Positions 25,706 through 33,934 of a DNA stretch of 64,000 bases are shown piece by piece. The notes beneath the pieces were generated by a model. That model saw nothing but the letters and a program-made list of their open reading frames with translations, made no database searches and was not told the origin of the DNA. Every line of letters starts with the position of its first letter. The first letter of the stretch is position 1. Location of the stretch: assembly GCA_049644305.1 (NCBI GenBank), contig JBARRQ010000008.1, positions 20,775 to 84,774 of the forward strand, given 5' to 3'. The stretch is from AC-32 sp049644305 (GTDB lineage Bacteria; Actinomycetota; Thermoleophilia; Gaiellales; Gaiellaceae). The translations under genes and the position numbers were made by a program.

Positions 25706-27070
25706 CTAGCCCGTTCTCGCCGCCTGGACGAGCTTCGGCTGCGGGCTCGTCGTGAGCAGCGTCTTCAGGTTGTTCGCGGCTCCGACGTAGATCGTGAACT
25801 TGAGAGCGGCACCTGTCGCACCCGAAAGGTCGCCGTTCTTGTTCAGCGAGAAACTGCCGATCAAGCCGTTGTTGATGTGCGTCTTGAAGACGTTGTCAAC
25901 CACGCTTGCCCGGGTTCCGTCGGACTTCGCGATCGCGTCCAGCAGCACCTGGGCCGCCTGCGCACCCAGGATCGCGTACGGATCGACAGCCGCGCCGCCG
26001 AGCTGCGCCTTGAAGCCGTTGATGAACTTCAGCGCGGCGCCCTTGTACTGATCGATCCCGACGCCCGCGACGCTGAAGTACGCGCCGTTGGCCTTCGGCG
26101 TCCCGCCCTGGGAGCGCTGGAAGACCGAGGCCGTCGTGAAGCCGTCCGGCAGCATCAGCAGAACCTTGCTGTTGTTGCCGACGATGTTGACCTTGTCGTT
26201 GATCAGCTGGCCGCTGTTCTCATCGATCAGGCCGCCGATGAAGACTGCCCCCGGGTTCGTCGCCTTGATCCTCGTGTCGAGCGCCTGGTAGTTCGGCGCC
26301 TTCGGGTCGTAGGCGTCGAAGCCCAGCACGGTGATCCCCTCGGCCTTCGCGGCGCCTCTGAAGTTCTTCGCGACGCCGAGACCGTAGGGCTCCTTGTCGT
26401 TGAGGATGTAGACGCTCTTGACGCCCTTGCTCTTCAGGAACGCCGCGTCGACGGCGCCCTGGTTCGGGTCGCTCGGCGCGACGCGGGCGTAGTTGCGCTT
26501 GCCCGTCGGGAAGTACTTCGCCGGCTCAGTGGCCGAGCAGTGCTCGGTGAGGCAGCCGTACGTATTTGCGGGCGAGAGCAGCTGCAGGCCGCCGCCCGGG
26601 GCCTGGTTCAACACCGGCATCTCGATCGCGGCGCAGCCCGAGTTGAACGTGCCGATCACCCCGATCAAGCTCTTGTTGGCCACGTAGGCGTGTGCGTTCG
26701 CGCTGCACTTCGTCGGATCCCACTTCGCGAGCTGGGCAGACGCGTCGTTGCAGGCCTGGAACGCGATGTTGAACTTGCCGGCCTTCCAGTTCTGCAGCTG
26801 GAGCACGTAGGCGATCGCCTTGTTCATCTGAACCGTCTGCAGGCGCGAGCCGCCGATCAACGGCAGATCGGAAGCAATCAGGTAGTTCGCCTTGCCCGAG
26901 CCCTTGTACTGGAGCGCGTTGCACGAGGAAGCCGGCAGCGCCTGCACGTTGCCGCCTCCGCCTCCTGTGCCGCCGCTGCTCTTCTTGCTCCCGCCACCGC
27001 AGCCCGCTGCGACCAGCGCGAGCACACCCACTGCGGCCAGGAGTACACCTACCGAGATTCGTTTCTTCAC
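25706..27070 (-). CDS. livK: branched-chain amino acid ABC transporter substrate-binding lipoprotein
   Basis: A 454-residue type-I periplasmic-binding protein. GTG at 27070, after the Shine-Dalgarno GAGGAGGGCAA, gives the lipoprotein signal MKKRISVGVLLAAVG with lipobox LVAAGC (Cys24). A Gly/Ser-rich linker follows. The two-lobed domain has IGTFNSGCAAIEMPVLNQA and VYILNDKEPYGLGVAKNF, typical LivJ/K motifs. The extracellular face captures the amino acid (branched-chain or a similar amide) and delivers it to LivH/M. First gene of the Liv operon; the symbol reflects the operon role rather than measured specificity. Confidence 0.9.
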   Translation of the reverse strand: MKKRISVGVLLAAVGVLALVAAGCGGGSKKSSGGTGGGGGNVQALPASSCNALQYKGSGKANYLIASDLPLIGGSRLQTVQMNKAIAYVLQLQNWKAGKFNIAFQACNDASAQLAKWDPTKCSANAHAYVANKSLIGVIGTFNSGCAAIEMPVLNQAPGGGLQLLSPANTYGCLTEHCSATEPAKYFPTGKRNYARVAPSDPNQGAVDAAFLKSKGVKSVYILNDKEPYGLGVAKNFRGAAKAEGITVLGFDAYDPKAPNYQALDTRIKATNPGAVFIGGLIDENSGQLINDKVNIVGNNSKVLLMLPDGFTTASVFQRSQGGTPKANGAYFSVAGVGIDQYKGAALKFINGFKAQLGGAAVDPYAILGAQAAQVLLDAIAKSDGTRASVVDNVFKTHINNGLIGSFSLNKNGDLSGATGAALKFTIYVGAANNLKTLLTTSPQPKLVQAARTG

Positions 27071-27156
27071 TTGCCCTCCTCTATCGCCTGACGATCGTTC
27101 GCCCTTTTCCGAAATGCGCCGACCGACCGACCGGCGCTCGGCCTTTGCAGAGCGCA

Positions 27157-27185
27157 AGTATCGGCCTATCCCCGCGGGCTTTCAA
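27157..27185 (-). promoter_or_regulatory. promoter of the Liv operon
   Basis: The minus strand has -35 TTGAAA (27185-27180), a 17-base spacer and -10 GATACT (27162-27157). The predicted leader is about 80 bases and ends in a Shine-Dalgarno. Confidence 0.55.
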
Positions 27186-27263
27186 CTCGGAAGGCACTCC
27201 GCCCCGACACCAGGTCAGAGGCTGATCGTGCCGACACCTTCACGGGGCTACTCTTTCGGCTGA

Positions 27264-27352
<89 letters not shown>

Positions 27353-27369
27353 GACGCTGTGGGCCCTCG

Positions 27370-27375
27370 TAGGAT
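27370..27375 (+). promoter_or_regulatory. -10 hexamer TAGGAT of pfk
   Basis: TAGGAT, six bases, GTG. It lies 20 bases after the tRNA 3' end and fits the leaderless pattern. Confidence 0.45.
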
Positions 27376-27381
27376 GCGGCC

Positions 27382-28416
27382 GTGAAGGTGGGCGTCCTGA
27401 CCGGCGGCGGAGATTGTCCCGGGCTCAACGCGGTGATCCGCGCGGTGGCGCGGCGGTGCTTCGCTCGGGGGCACGAGGTCGTCGGTGTGCGTGCAGGATG
27501 GCGCGGGCTCGTCGACGCCAAGTTCGAGCCGCTCGGGCCGCTCGAGATCTCGGGCCTTCTGCCGCGCGGCGGGACCATCCTCGGAACGTCGCGCACGAAT
27601 CCATACCGGCTCGAGGGCGGGAGCGAAGCGGTGCTCGCAAACTTCGAGCGCGAAGGCCTGGGCGCCCTCGTCGCGATCGGAGGCGAGGACACGCTTGGTG
27701 TCGCCACCCGCCTGCATTCCGAGCACGGATTCCCGGTCGTCGGCGTGCCCAAGACGATCGACAACGATCTTTCGGCGACCGACTACACGTTCGGCTTCGA
27801 CACGGCCGTATTCATCTGCACGGAGGCCATCGACCGGCTCCACACGACTGCGGAGTCACACAACCGCGTCATGGTCGTGGAGGTGATGGGCCGCCATACG
27901 GGGTGGATCGCGGTCATGAGCGGCATTGCAGGCGGCGCAGACGTGATCCTGATCCCGGAGCATCCGATCTCCGTAGAGGAGGCTTGTAACGACATCCGCC
28001 GGCGCCACGAGCGTGGCAAGGACTTCTCGATCGTCGTTGTCTCCGAAGGCTACGAGCTCGAGGGGCTCGAGGGGCTCGAGGCCGATCGGGAGCTCGACGA
28101 GTTCGGGCACGTGCGGCTCTCGGAGCGCGGCGTCGGAGCGGTGCTGGCACGCGAGATCGAGGAGCGCACCGGCTACGAGACACGCGTCACGGTGCTCGGC
28201 CACGTTCAACGCGGAGGGTCGCCGACCCCCCGCGACCGCGTGCTGGCCACGCGCTACGGCCTGAAGGCGGCAGATCTCGTTCACGAGGGCCGCTTCGGGC
28301 GCATGGCCGCGCTGCACGGCGACGCGATCGTCGACGTCTCGCTCGAGGAGGCGACCGCCCAGCTGAAGACGGTGCCGGACGATTGGTTCGAAGTAGCGCA
28401 CGCGTTCTTCGGCTAG
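27382..28416 (+). CDS. 6-phosphofructokinase, group III; residues predict pyrophosphate dependence
   Basis: A 344-residue phosphofructokinase that phosphorylates fructose 6-phosphate. N-terminal GGGDCPGLN binds the phosphoryl donor, PKTIDNDL carries the catalytic Asp127, and MGRHTGWIA and GHVQRGG complete the site. Where ATP enzymes have GGDGS, this has GGEDT (residues 100-104), placing Asp at E. coli position 104. Lys occupies position 124. In characterised enzymes Asp104 with Lys124 goes with PPi use (e.g. the actinomycete Amycolatopsis enzyme), whereas Gly104 goes with ATP. PPi use makes the step reversible. GTG at 27382 follows the TAGGAT box. Confidence 0.88.
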   Translation: MKVGVLTGGGDCPGLNAVIRAVARRCFARGHEVVGVRAGWRGLVDAKFEPLGPLEISGLLPRGGTILGTSRTNPYRLEGGSEAVLANFEREGLGALVAIGGEDTLGVATRLHSEHGFPVVGVPKTIDNDLSATDYTFGFDTAVFICTEAIDRLHTTAESHNRVMVVEVMGRHTGWIAVMSGIAGGADVILIPEHPISVEEACNDIRRRHERGKDFSIVVVSEGYELEGLEGLEADRELDEFGHVRLSERGVGAVLAREIEERTGYETRVTVLGHVQRGGSPTPRDRVLATRYGLKAADLVHEGRFGRMAALHGDAIVDVSLEEATAQLKTVPDDWFEVAHAFFG

Positions 28417-28433
28417 CCAGAAGGGCTTGACGA

Positions 28434-28486
28434 AACCTCGTCTGTGCCGCCGGGCCGCGCTGTCCGCCCCGACGACGAGCGAGGTT
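28434..28486. terminator. possible terminator between convergent pfk and glycosyltransferase genes
   Basis: AACCTCG (28434-28440) and CGAGGTT (28480-28486) can pair across a GC-rich 39-base loop. It lies between two convergent stops, without a U-tract. Confidence 0.3.
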
Positions 28487-28499
28487 CCGCCAAACCCTC

Positions 28500-29906
28500 C
28501 TAGAGGCGGTAGACCGCGACCCAGGGGCCGTTCAAGCCGTCCGCGTGAACGTAGAACAGACGCCGGGCGTGCGCGCGCAGGTTTTCGTAGAACGCGGTCT
28601 CGCGGGGATAGTGCTCGCGGGCGGCAAGGACGCGGTCCGCCACTGCCCCGGTCACGACCGCGTAGCCGACGGCTTTCCGGCGGAGCCCGCCGAGGTCGCG
28701 ATTCGGATCGGCGCCTTTCTCCTCGGGGAGTGGGAGGCGAAGCTTCAGCACGCGGAAACCCGCGAAGGGCGGAAGCGAGGGGTCCGCGGCAAGATGCGCG
28801 CCGGGCGGGACATTGCGCTCGATCCAGCGCAAGGCGACCACCCTCGTATCCACCTTCGTCAAACGGCGCGCATCGCGAGCCGACCACGTCAAGGGCACGA
28901 CAAGGAGCAGGAGTGTCACCGGCGCAAGGGACCGAAGGCGGCCTGCGAGCGCTCCGAGCGGCGGGAGCAGCGGCAGGAGGTACCGGTCGAAGTGGGCGCC
29001 GAGGGTGCAGAGATCCAGGAAATAGATCGCAGTGAACGAGACCAGGATCAGGTCGGCGCGTCTCCGGCCGACGGCTGCAACGACGAGCCCGAGGAGACAG
29101 ACGAGCAAGGCCGGGCCCAAGCCGTGCCAGAGCCGGACGACGAACGCGATCGGCGCGACGTGGTCGTGCTCGAATCCGAGCCAGCCGTGATGAGCAAGCT
29201 TCTGCACCCGATAGGCGTCGTGAACGGCGCTTCCGAAGTGGACGATCACGAACGGGCTCGTCGCGCAAAACGCGGCGGCCGCCAGCAGCACACCGAAGGC
29301 GAGGCGCCGCGGCTGCCGGTAGCCCGCCACTGCGAGCGGGACGAGTAGCAGTACGCCCGGATACTTGACGCTCGTGGCCAGCCCCGCGACGAGCCCGCCG
29401 AGCTCAATCCGGCCGCCTACGAGCAGCGCAAGCGATGCCGCCACGCCGAGGGTTAGCGGGATGTCGGTCACGGCCATCCGCGAGTAGTCGACCGCCGTCG
29501 TCTCGACTGCGACGACCGCCGCTGCGACCGCTCCGGCGGCGCCACCGTAGGCGCGGCTTCCGAGCCACCAGGCCGCTGCGACGGCCCCAAGTGCGAGCAC
29601 GAGCACCACAAACCTCGCGGCGAGATAGGAAGGGGCGGGCTGCCAAGCCTGGAACGGTGCGAGCAGGTACATCAGCAGCGTCGGGTAGTCGAACCAGTGA
29701 GGGTCGAGACCGCCGCCGTGCACCATGTGCCACGCCCGAGGAACGATGTTTTGCTCGTCCGGGCTGAAGAGGGGAAACGGCCGGCCGTAGGCGATGCCGA
29801 CCACGCGGAGCGCAGCCGCGGCGGCGAGGATCGCCACGAGCGCGACCCGTGGACCGCCCCAGACACTCTTGCTGAGCCGCTCCCTCTGAGTCTCGGCGAC
29901 GCTCAT
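28500..29906 (-). CDS. membrane glycosyltransferase, GT39/ArnT-like (GT-C fold)
   Basis: A 468-residue protein with roughly 10 membrane helices. The first extracytoplasmic loop carries the GT-C acidic motif DE in FSPDEQNIVPRA (residues about 48-51). DYSRMAVTDIPLT and KYPGVLLLVPL resemble PMT_2 / ArnT-like dolichyl- or undecaprenyl-phosphate-sugar transferases. The C-terminal 100 residues form a soluble domain. It would move a sugar from a polyprenyl carrier to an envelope acceptor; neither substrate can be named. ATG at 29906 follows TAGTCC by six bases. It is a single gene, convergent with pfk. Confidence 0.7.
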   Translation of the reverse strand: MSVAETQRERLSKSVWGGPRVALVAILAAAAALRVVGIAYGRPFPLFSPDEQNIVPRAWHMVHGGGLDPHWFDYPTLLMYLLAPFQAWQPAPSYLAARFVVLVLALGAVAAAWWLGSRAYGGAAGAVAAAVVAVETTAVDYSRMAVTDIPLTLGVAASLALLVGGRIELGGLVAGLATSVKYPGVLLLVPLAVAGYRQPRRLAFGVLLAAAAFCATSPFVIVHFGSAVHDAYRVQKLAHHGWLGFEHDHVAPIAFVVRLWHGLGPALLVCLLGLVVAAVGRRRADLILVSFTAIYFLDLCTLGAHFDRYLLPLLPPLGALAGRLRSLAPVTLLLLVVPLTWSARDARRLTKVDTRVVALRWIERNVPPGAHLAADPSLPPFAGFRVLKLRLPLPEEKGADPNRDLGGLRRKAVGYAVVTGAVADRVLAAREHYPRETAFYENLRAHARRLFYVHADGLNGPWVAVYRL

Positions 29907-29912
29907 TCAGCG

Positions 29913-29918
29913 GGACTA
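29913..29918 (-). promoter_or_regulatory. -10-like hexamer TAGTCC of the glycosyltransferase gene
   Basis: TAGTCC, six bases, ATG on the minus strand. Weaker match than others, same spacing. Confidence 0.3.
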
Positions 29919-29954
29919 CGAAGCCGCGTCCCGGCGGCGGCAGTGCAAGCGGCC

Positions 29955-30545
29955 TCAGACCTCGGGCGGCGGTCCGCCAACGAGCTCGGCCACGTTTCCT
30001 GCCCGGACGATCAACCCGTCGACGCCGGCCCGCTCGAGCTCCTCGACGTCGGCTCGCCCGCCGATGTCGACCTCTGCGACGGCGAGCTTTCCGGCCGGAA
30101 CGTCGGGCAACAGGTCGAGCACGCGGTCCAGGGCGGGGTCATCTGTGTCCGCGGCAACACCCGAGAGAAGGAAGATCTCGGGATCGATGCGCTCAAGGGC
30201 GAGCCGGAGCTCCTCCTCGTCGTGGACCTCGACGACGCAGTCGAGGCCAAGGCCGAGAGCGTCTCGGTACAGTCGTTCGAGCTCCGTCTCCTCGTCTTCG
30301 AGAGGGGCGACGGTGAGCACCCAGGCATCTGCTCCAGCCCTCCGCGCGTCGTCGGGCGAGCTCTGCCGCGAGAGCAAAGGCAAGCCGGTCGCCGCCGGAA
30401 GTCCGTCGACCGCGGCTTGGAGGACCAGCGCCTCCGCCCCCTCGTCCTCTGCAGCCTGGGCGGCCCCGAGATCGCCGACGAGCACGATGATCGAGATCCC
30501 GTCGCCCTCCGAGATCGCCTGGCTGAAGCGGCGGGCTCCCGTCAC
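29955..30545 (-). CDS. indole-3-glycerol-phosphate synthase-like TIM-barrel protein, divergent
   Basis: About 196 residues with strand-helix units resembling TrpC: IIVLVGDLGAAQAAEDEGAEALVL, LDCVVEVHDEEELRLALE (beta-alpha 5 of IGPS), and AEVDIGGRADVEELERAGVDGLIV near the C-terminus. It is 60 residues shorter than TrpC and lacks the conserved N-terminal ExKxxSPS catalytic strand, so it probably does not make indole-glycerol phosphate. The frame stays open to a GTG at 30578, but that codon lies inside the intergenic repeat at 30574-30638, so I favour the GTG at 30545. No trp genes are nearby. Confidence 0.55.
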   Translation of the reverse strand: MTGARRFSQAISEGDGISIIVLVGDLGAAQAAEDEGAEALVLQAAVDGLPAATGLPLLSRQSSPDDARRAGADAWVLTVAPLEDEETELERLYRDALGLGLDCVVEVHDEEELRLALERIDPEIFLLSGVAADTDDPALDRVLDLLPDVPAGKLAVAEVDIGGRADVEELERAGVDGLIVRAGNVAELVGGPPPEV

Positions 30546-30573
30546 AGCGTGCAATTTTGGCGCAAAGCAGGCA

Positions 30574-30638
30574 CCCACGTGTGCGCACTCTCTCGATACG
30601 CTCTCCGCGGGGAGGAGGCCGGGTGTGCCTTAAACAGG
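30574..30638 (-). repeat. dispersed intergenic repeat, copy 1
   Basis: On the minus strand this starts CCTGTTTAAGG, has the invariant 12-mer CCTCCTCCCCGC, then GAGCGTATCG, and ends CGCACACGTGGG. By hand count it matches copy 2 (38121-38185) at about 51 of 65 positions with no gap. It lies directly upstream of the IGPS-like gene, in the same orientation. Confidence 0.75.
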
Positions 30639-30679
30639 ACGCTGATTCCGGCCATCGGGGCTTCGCCTTCGCGTTCCGC

Positions 30680-31477
30680 TCAGACGCCGATCGGGTGCCA
30701 GACCGTCTTGAGCTCCAGGAATCCGGCGATCTCCCAGGGGCTCTGATCGTCGGCAGCGCCGTGGACGACGCGCTTCACGTTCTCGGCGGCGAGCTGCTCG
30801 AGCTCGGCGACCTGTCCGTCCGCACCAGAGACATCAAGCGCGTTCACGTCCATGTGGCCGGCGAGCACCGCCGCGAGCTCGTCTCGTCGGCCCGTGAGGA
30901 TGTTGACCACTCCGCCGGGCACGTCTGCGGTCGCCAGGACCTCGGCGAGCTCGATCGCCGCGAGCGGGTGCGGCTCCGACGCGACGACGACCGCCGCGTT
31001 GCCTCCGACGATCGCCGGAGCTAGGCGCGAGACAAGGCCAGCCAGCGCCGGCTCCGCAGGGGCGAGGATCCCCACCACACCTGTCGGCTCCGGCACCGTG
31101 AAGTTGAAGTACGGGCCGGCGACCGGATTCGACGAGCCGAGCACCTGCGCGAGCTTGTCCGCCCACCCCGCATACCAGACGACCCGGTCGATCGAGCGCT
31201 CGACTTCCTTTGGCCCCGAGCACAGCTCCGCGAACTCAGCTCGCCGGGCCTCCATCATCTCCGCGATCCGGTAGAGCACCTGGCCACGGTTGTAGGCCGT
31301 CATCGCCGACCACTTCGCAAAAGCGGCCCGCGCTGCCCGCACGGCGTCGCGCACGTCCTTCCTTGATGCGCGCGCGGCGTTCTGGCCCTCCGCCTCGTAC
31401 GTCCGACCTGACTCCGAGCGCGGGAACTCGCCCCCGATGAAGAGCTTGTACGTCTTGCGAACCGGCAGCCTCGTCAT
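30680..31477 (-). CDS. aldehyde dehydrogenase-like protein lacking the catalytic domain
   Basis: A 265-residue protein homologous to the N-terminal NAD-binding part of aldehyde dehydrogenases. KTYKLFIGGEFPRSESGRTY opens the fold, KWSAMTAYNRGQVLYRIAEMME follows, and PTGVVGILAPAEPALAGLVSRLAPAIVGGNA replaces the canonical PxGVVxxIxPWNxP. It ends cleanly where the catalytic Cys domain should begin; there is no GQxC motif, and the frame shows no decay. ATG at 31477 overlaps the full-length ALDH stop (ATGA). It is probably a non-catalytic partner of the upstream ALDH, in the deoC operon. Confidence 0.75.
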   Translation of the reverse strand: MTRLPVRKTYKLFIGGEFPRSESGRTYEAEGQNAARASRKDVRDAVRAARAAFAKWSAMTAYNRGQVLYRIAEMMEARRAEFAELCSGPKEVERSIDRVVWYAGWADKLAQVLGSSNPVAGPYFNFTVPEPTGVVGILAPAEPALAGLVSRLAPAIVGGNAAVVVASEPHPLAAIELAEVLATADVPGGVVNILTGRRDELAAVLAGHMDVNALDVSGADGQVAELEQLAAENVKRVVHGAADDQSPWEIAGFLELKTVWHPIGV

Positions 31478-32943
31478 TCGAACCTGAGGTAGGGCTCCAG
31501 ACCGTGGAGGCCACCTTCGCGACCGAAGCCGGATTCCTTGTACCCGCCGAACGGTGAGCTCGGATCGAAGCGGTTGTAGGTGTTGGCCCAGATCACGCCC
31601 GCCCGGAGCCTCTGCGCCATCGCCAGGATTCGCGAGCCCTTCTCCGTCCAGACACCGGCCGACAGCCCGTAGGGCGTGTTGTTGGCCTTCTCCACCGCCT
31701 CGTCGGGCGTGCGGAAGGTGAGCACCGAGAGCACCGGCCCGAAGATCTCCTCCTGGGCGATCCGGTGGCTCTGCGCGACGTTCGTGAAGACCGTCGGTGC
31801 GAACCAATAGCCATTCTCCGGAAGGCGGCACGGCGGCTGGTAGATCTCGGCACCCTCCTCCTCGCCGCTGCGGACGAGCTCCCTGATCTTGTCGAGCTGC
31901 TGGCGAGAGTTGATCGCGCCTACGTCGGTGTTCTTGTCGAGCGGATCACCCACGCGAAGCGTCGAGAGACGGCGCTTCAGCTTCGAGATCACCGGCTCGT
32001 AGATCGACTCCTGGACGAGCAGCCGCGAGCCGGCGCAACAGACGTGGCCCTGGTTGAAATAGATGCCGTTGACGATGCCCTCGACCGCCTGGTCCAGCGC
32101 AGCGTCGTCGAAGATCACGTTCGCGGCTTTGCCGCCGAGCTCGAGCGTCAGCTTCTTGCCGGTCCCCGCAAGCTCGCGTTGGATCGCCTTGCCTACCTCG
32201 GTGGAGCCGGTGAACGCCACCTTGTCGACCTCCGCCTTGACGAGCGCCGCCCCGGCACGCCCGTCGCCGGTGACGATGTTGACGACGCCGGCCGGCAGCT
32301 CGGCCTGGCGAAGGACGTCGCAGAACAGAAGCGCCGACAGCGGTGTCGTCTCGGCCGGCTTGAGCACAACCGTGTTCCCGGCCGCGAGGGCCGGCGCGAT
32401 CTTCCACGACAGCATCAACAGCGGGAAGTTCCAGGGAATGATCTGGCCCGCGACCCCCAGAGGCTTCGGCCGCCGATTTGGGAAGGCGTACTCGAGCTTG
32501 TCCGCCCAGCCCGCGTAGTAGAAGAAGTGAGCCGCGGAGAGCGGCAAATCGACGTCGCGTGACTCTCGAATCGGCTTGCCGCCGTTGAGCGACTCGAGCA
32601 CCGCGAACTCGCGCGAGCGCTCCTGGAGGATGCGTGCGATCCGGAAGAGGTACTTCGCGCGCTCCGAGCCGGGCAACTCTGACCAGCCGTTCTCGAAAGC
32701 TTCGCGGGCGGCGGCGACGGCGGCTCCGACTTCTTCCTCGGTGGCCTGGCCGACCTCCGCGAGCGGCTCTTCGCTCGAGGGATCGATTGTCGTGTACGTC
32801 TCCCTCGGTTCGAGCCACTCGCCGCGGACGAAGTGGCCATAGCGCTCGCGGAGCGTGACGACATCGCGCGACTCCGGCGCTGTCGCGTAGTCCCACCCGG
32901 CCGGGATCGGCGCGCGGTCCTGCTTTCGCTCGAGGTCAGTCAA
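31474..32943 (-). CDS. aldehyde dehydrogenase, NAD(P)-dependent
   Basis: A 489-residue complete ALDH. IIPWNFPLLMLSWKIAPALAAGNTVVLKPAE is the Rossmann and cofactor region in sequence blocks (split here only for description). FTGSTEVGK holds the cofactor loop, LELGGKAANVIF the general base Glu, and NQGHVCCAGSR the catalytic Cys. It likely oxidises the acetaldehyde or another aldehyde released by the DeoC aldolase. Its ATG overlaps the deoC stop by eight bases. The downstream half-length ALDH-like gene may encode its partner. Confidence 0.9.
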   Translation of the reverse strand: MTDLERKQDRAPIPAGWDYATAPESRDVVTLRERYGHFVRGEWLEPRETYTTIDPSSEEPLAEVGQATEEEVGAAVAAAREAFENGWSELPGSERAKYLFRIARILQERSREFAVLESLNGGKPIRESRDVDLPLSAAHFFYYAGWADKLEYAFPNRRPKPLGVAGQIIPWNFPLLMLSWKIAPALAAGNTVVLKPAETTPLSALLFCDVLRQAELPAGVVNIVTGDGRAGAALVKAEVDKVAFTGSTEVGKAIQRELAGTGKKLTLELGGKAANVIFDDAALDQAVEGIVNGIYFNQGHVCCAGSRLLVQESIYEPVISKLKRRLSTLRVGDPLDKNTDVGAINSRQQLDKIRELVRSGEEEGAEIYQPPCRLPENGYWFAPTVFTNVAQSHRIAQEEIFGPVLSVLTFRTPDEAVEKANNTPYGLSAGVWTEKGSRILAMAQRLRAGVIWANTYNRFDPSSPFGGYKESGFGREGGLHGLEPYLRFE

Positions 32944-33874
32944 TCGTGAAGTAGTCCGGGCTCTGGTAGCGGCCCGTCTTCTCCTTGCGCAGCTGCATGA
33001 GGATGTCGTTCAGAAGCGACGATGCGCCGAAGCGGTAGAGATCGGGCGTCAGCCAGTCGACACCGAGCGTCTCGTGCACGAGCACGAGATGCTGGACGGC
33101 CTGCTTCGCGTTGCGGATCCCGCCCGCAGGCTTGAACCCCACGCGGCGGCCGGTCTCCTCGTAGACGTCCCGGATGGCCTCCAGCATCACGAGCGAGACG
33201 GGCAGCGTCGCCGCCGAGGGAAGCTTGCCGGTGGAGGTCTTGATGAAGTCCGCGCCGGCTGCCATCGCGAGGAGCGATGCCCGCCGCACGTTGTCGTAGG
33301 TGCCGAGCTCGCCGGTCTCGAGGATGACCTTCAGGTGCGTCTCGCCGGAGACCTCCTTCACGCGCACGATCTCGTCATAGACCTTCGCGTAACGGCCCGC
33401 GAGGAAAGCGCCGCGGTCGATCACCATGTCGACCTCGTCCGCGCCGTGCTCGACCACCCAGCGAACCTCCTCGAGCTTTGCCTCCAGCGGGGACTGGCCT
33501 GAGGGAAATGCGGTCGCGACCGAGGCAACCTTGACTCCGCTGCCACGGACGCGCTCCACGGCGGTCGGAACGAGGTTGGGGTAAACGCATACGGCGGCGA
33601 CCGACGGCACGCTCGGGTCCGAGGGATCGGGTCGCACGGCCTTCGACGCGAGTGCCGCAACCTTGCCGGGCGTGTCGGCGCCCTCGAGCGTCGTCAGGTC
33701 GGTCATCCGGACCGCAAGCTCGAGCGCGAAGACCTTCGACTCGCGCTTGATCGAGCGCTTGCCCAGTGTTACAGCACGCTCTTCGACGGCGACCTGGTCG
33801 ATCGACCCGATCCGAGGCAGCCGGGGCTCGAGCGGAAGCTCGAAACCAGCGGGAAGAGCAGGCGCCTGGGCCAT
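32936..33874 (-). CDS. deoC: deoxyribose-phosphate aldolase
   Basis: A 312-residue class I aldolase that splits 2-deoxyribose 5-phosphate into glyceraldehyde 3-phosphate and acetaldehyde. Schiff-base Lys is in ADFIKTSTGK; HLKVILETGEL carries the proton-relay Lys; VRRVGFKPAGGIR the second Lys region. It is longer than the E. coli enzyme by an N-terminal extension of about 50 residues (PRIGSIDQVAVEERAVTLGKRS). I chose ATG 33874, six bases after TACACT, rather than the ORF start upstream. It heads deoC-ALDH-ALDH-like, an arrangement that channels acetaldehyde to acetate. Confidence 0.93.
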   Translation of the reverse strand: MAQAPALPAGFELPLEPRLPRIGSIDQVAVEERAVTLGKRSIKRESKVFALELAVRMTDLTTLEGADTPGKVAALASKAVRPDPSDPSVPSVAAVCVYPNLVPTAVERVRGSGVKVASVATAFPSGQSPLEAKLEEVRWVVEHGADEVDMVIDRGAFLAGRYAKVYDEIVRVKEVSGETHLKVILETGELGTYDNVRRASLLAMAAGADFIKTSTGKLPSAATLPVSLVMLEAIRDVYEETGRRVGFKPAGGIRNAKQAVQHLVLVHETLGVDWLTPDLYRFGASSLLNDILMQLRKEKTGRYQSPDYFTID

Positions 33875-33880
33875 GCGCTG

Positions 33881-33886
33881 AGTGTA
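33881..33886 (-). promoter_or_regulatory. -10 hexamer TACACT of the deoC operon
   Basis: TACACT, six bases, ATG on the minus strand; predicts a leaderless deoC mRNA. Confidence 0.5.
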
Positions 33887-33934
33887 TCCCCGCAACCCCG
33901 CCCTAGACGTCAGCGCAGCCGGGCCGGGATGGCC

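Noticed and set aside
31474..31484. Half-length ALDH as a frameshifted pseudogene
   Set aside because: The frame is intact, coupled by ATGA, and no continuation in another frame with a catalytic Cys was seen downstream.
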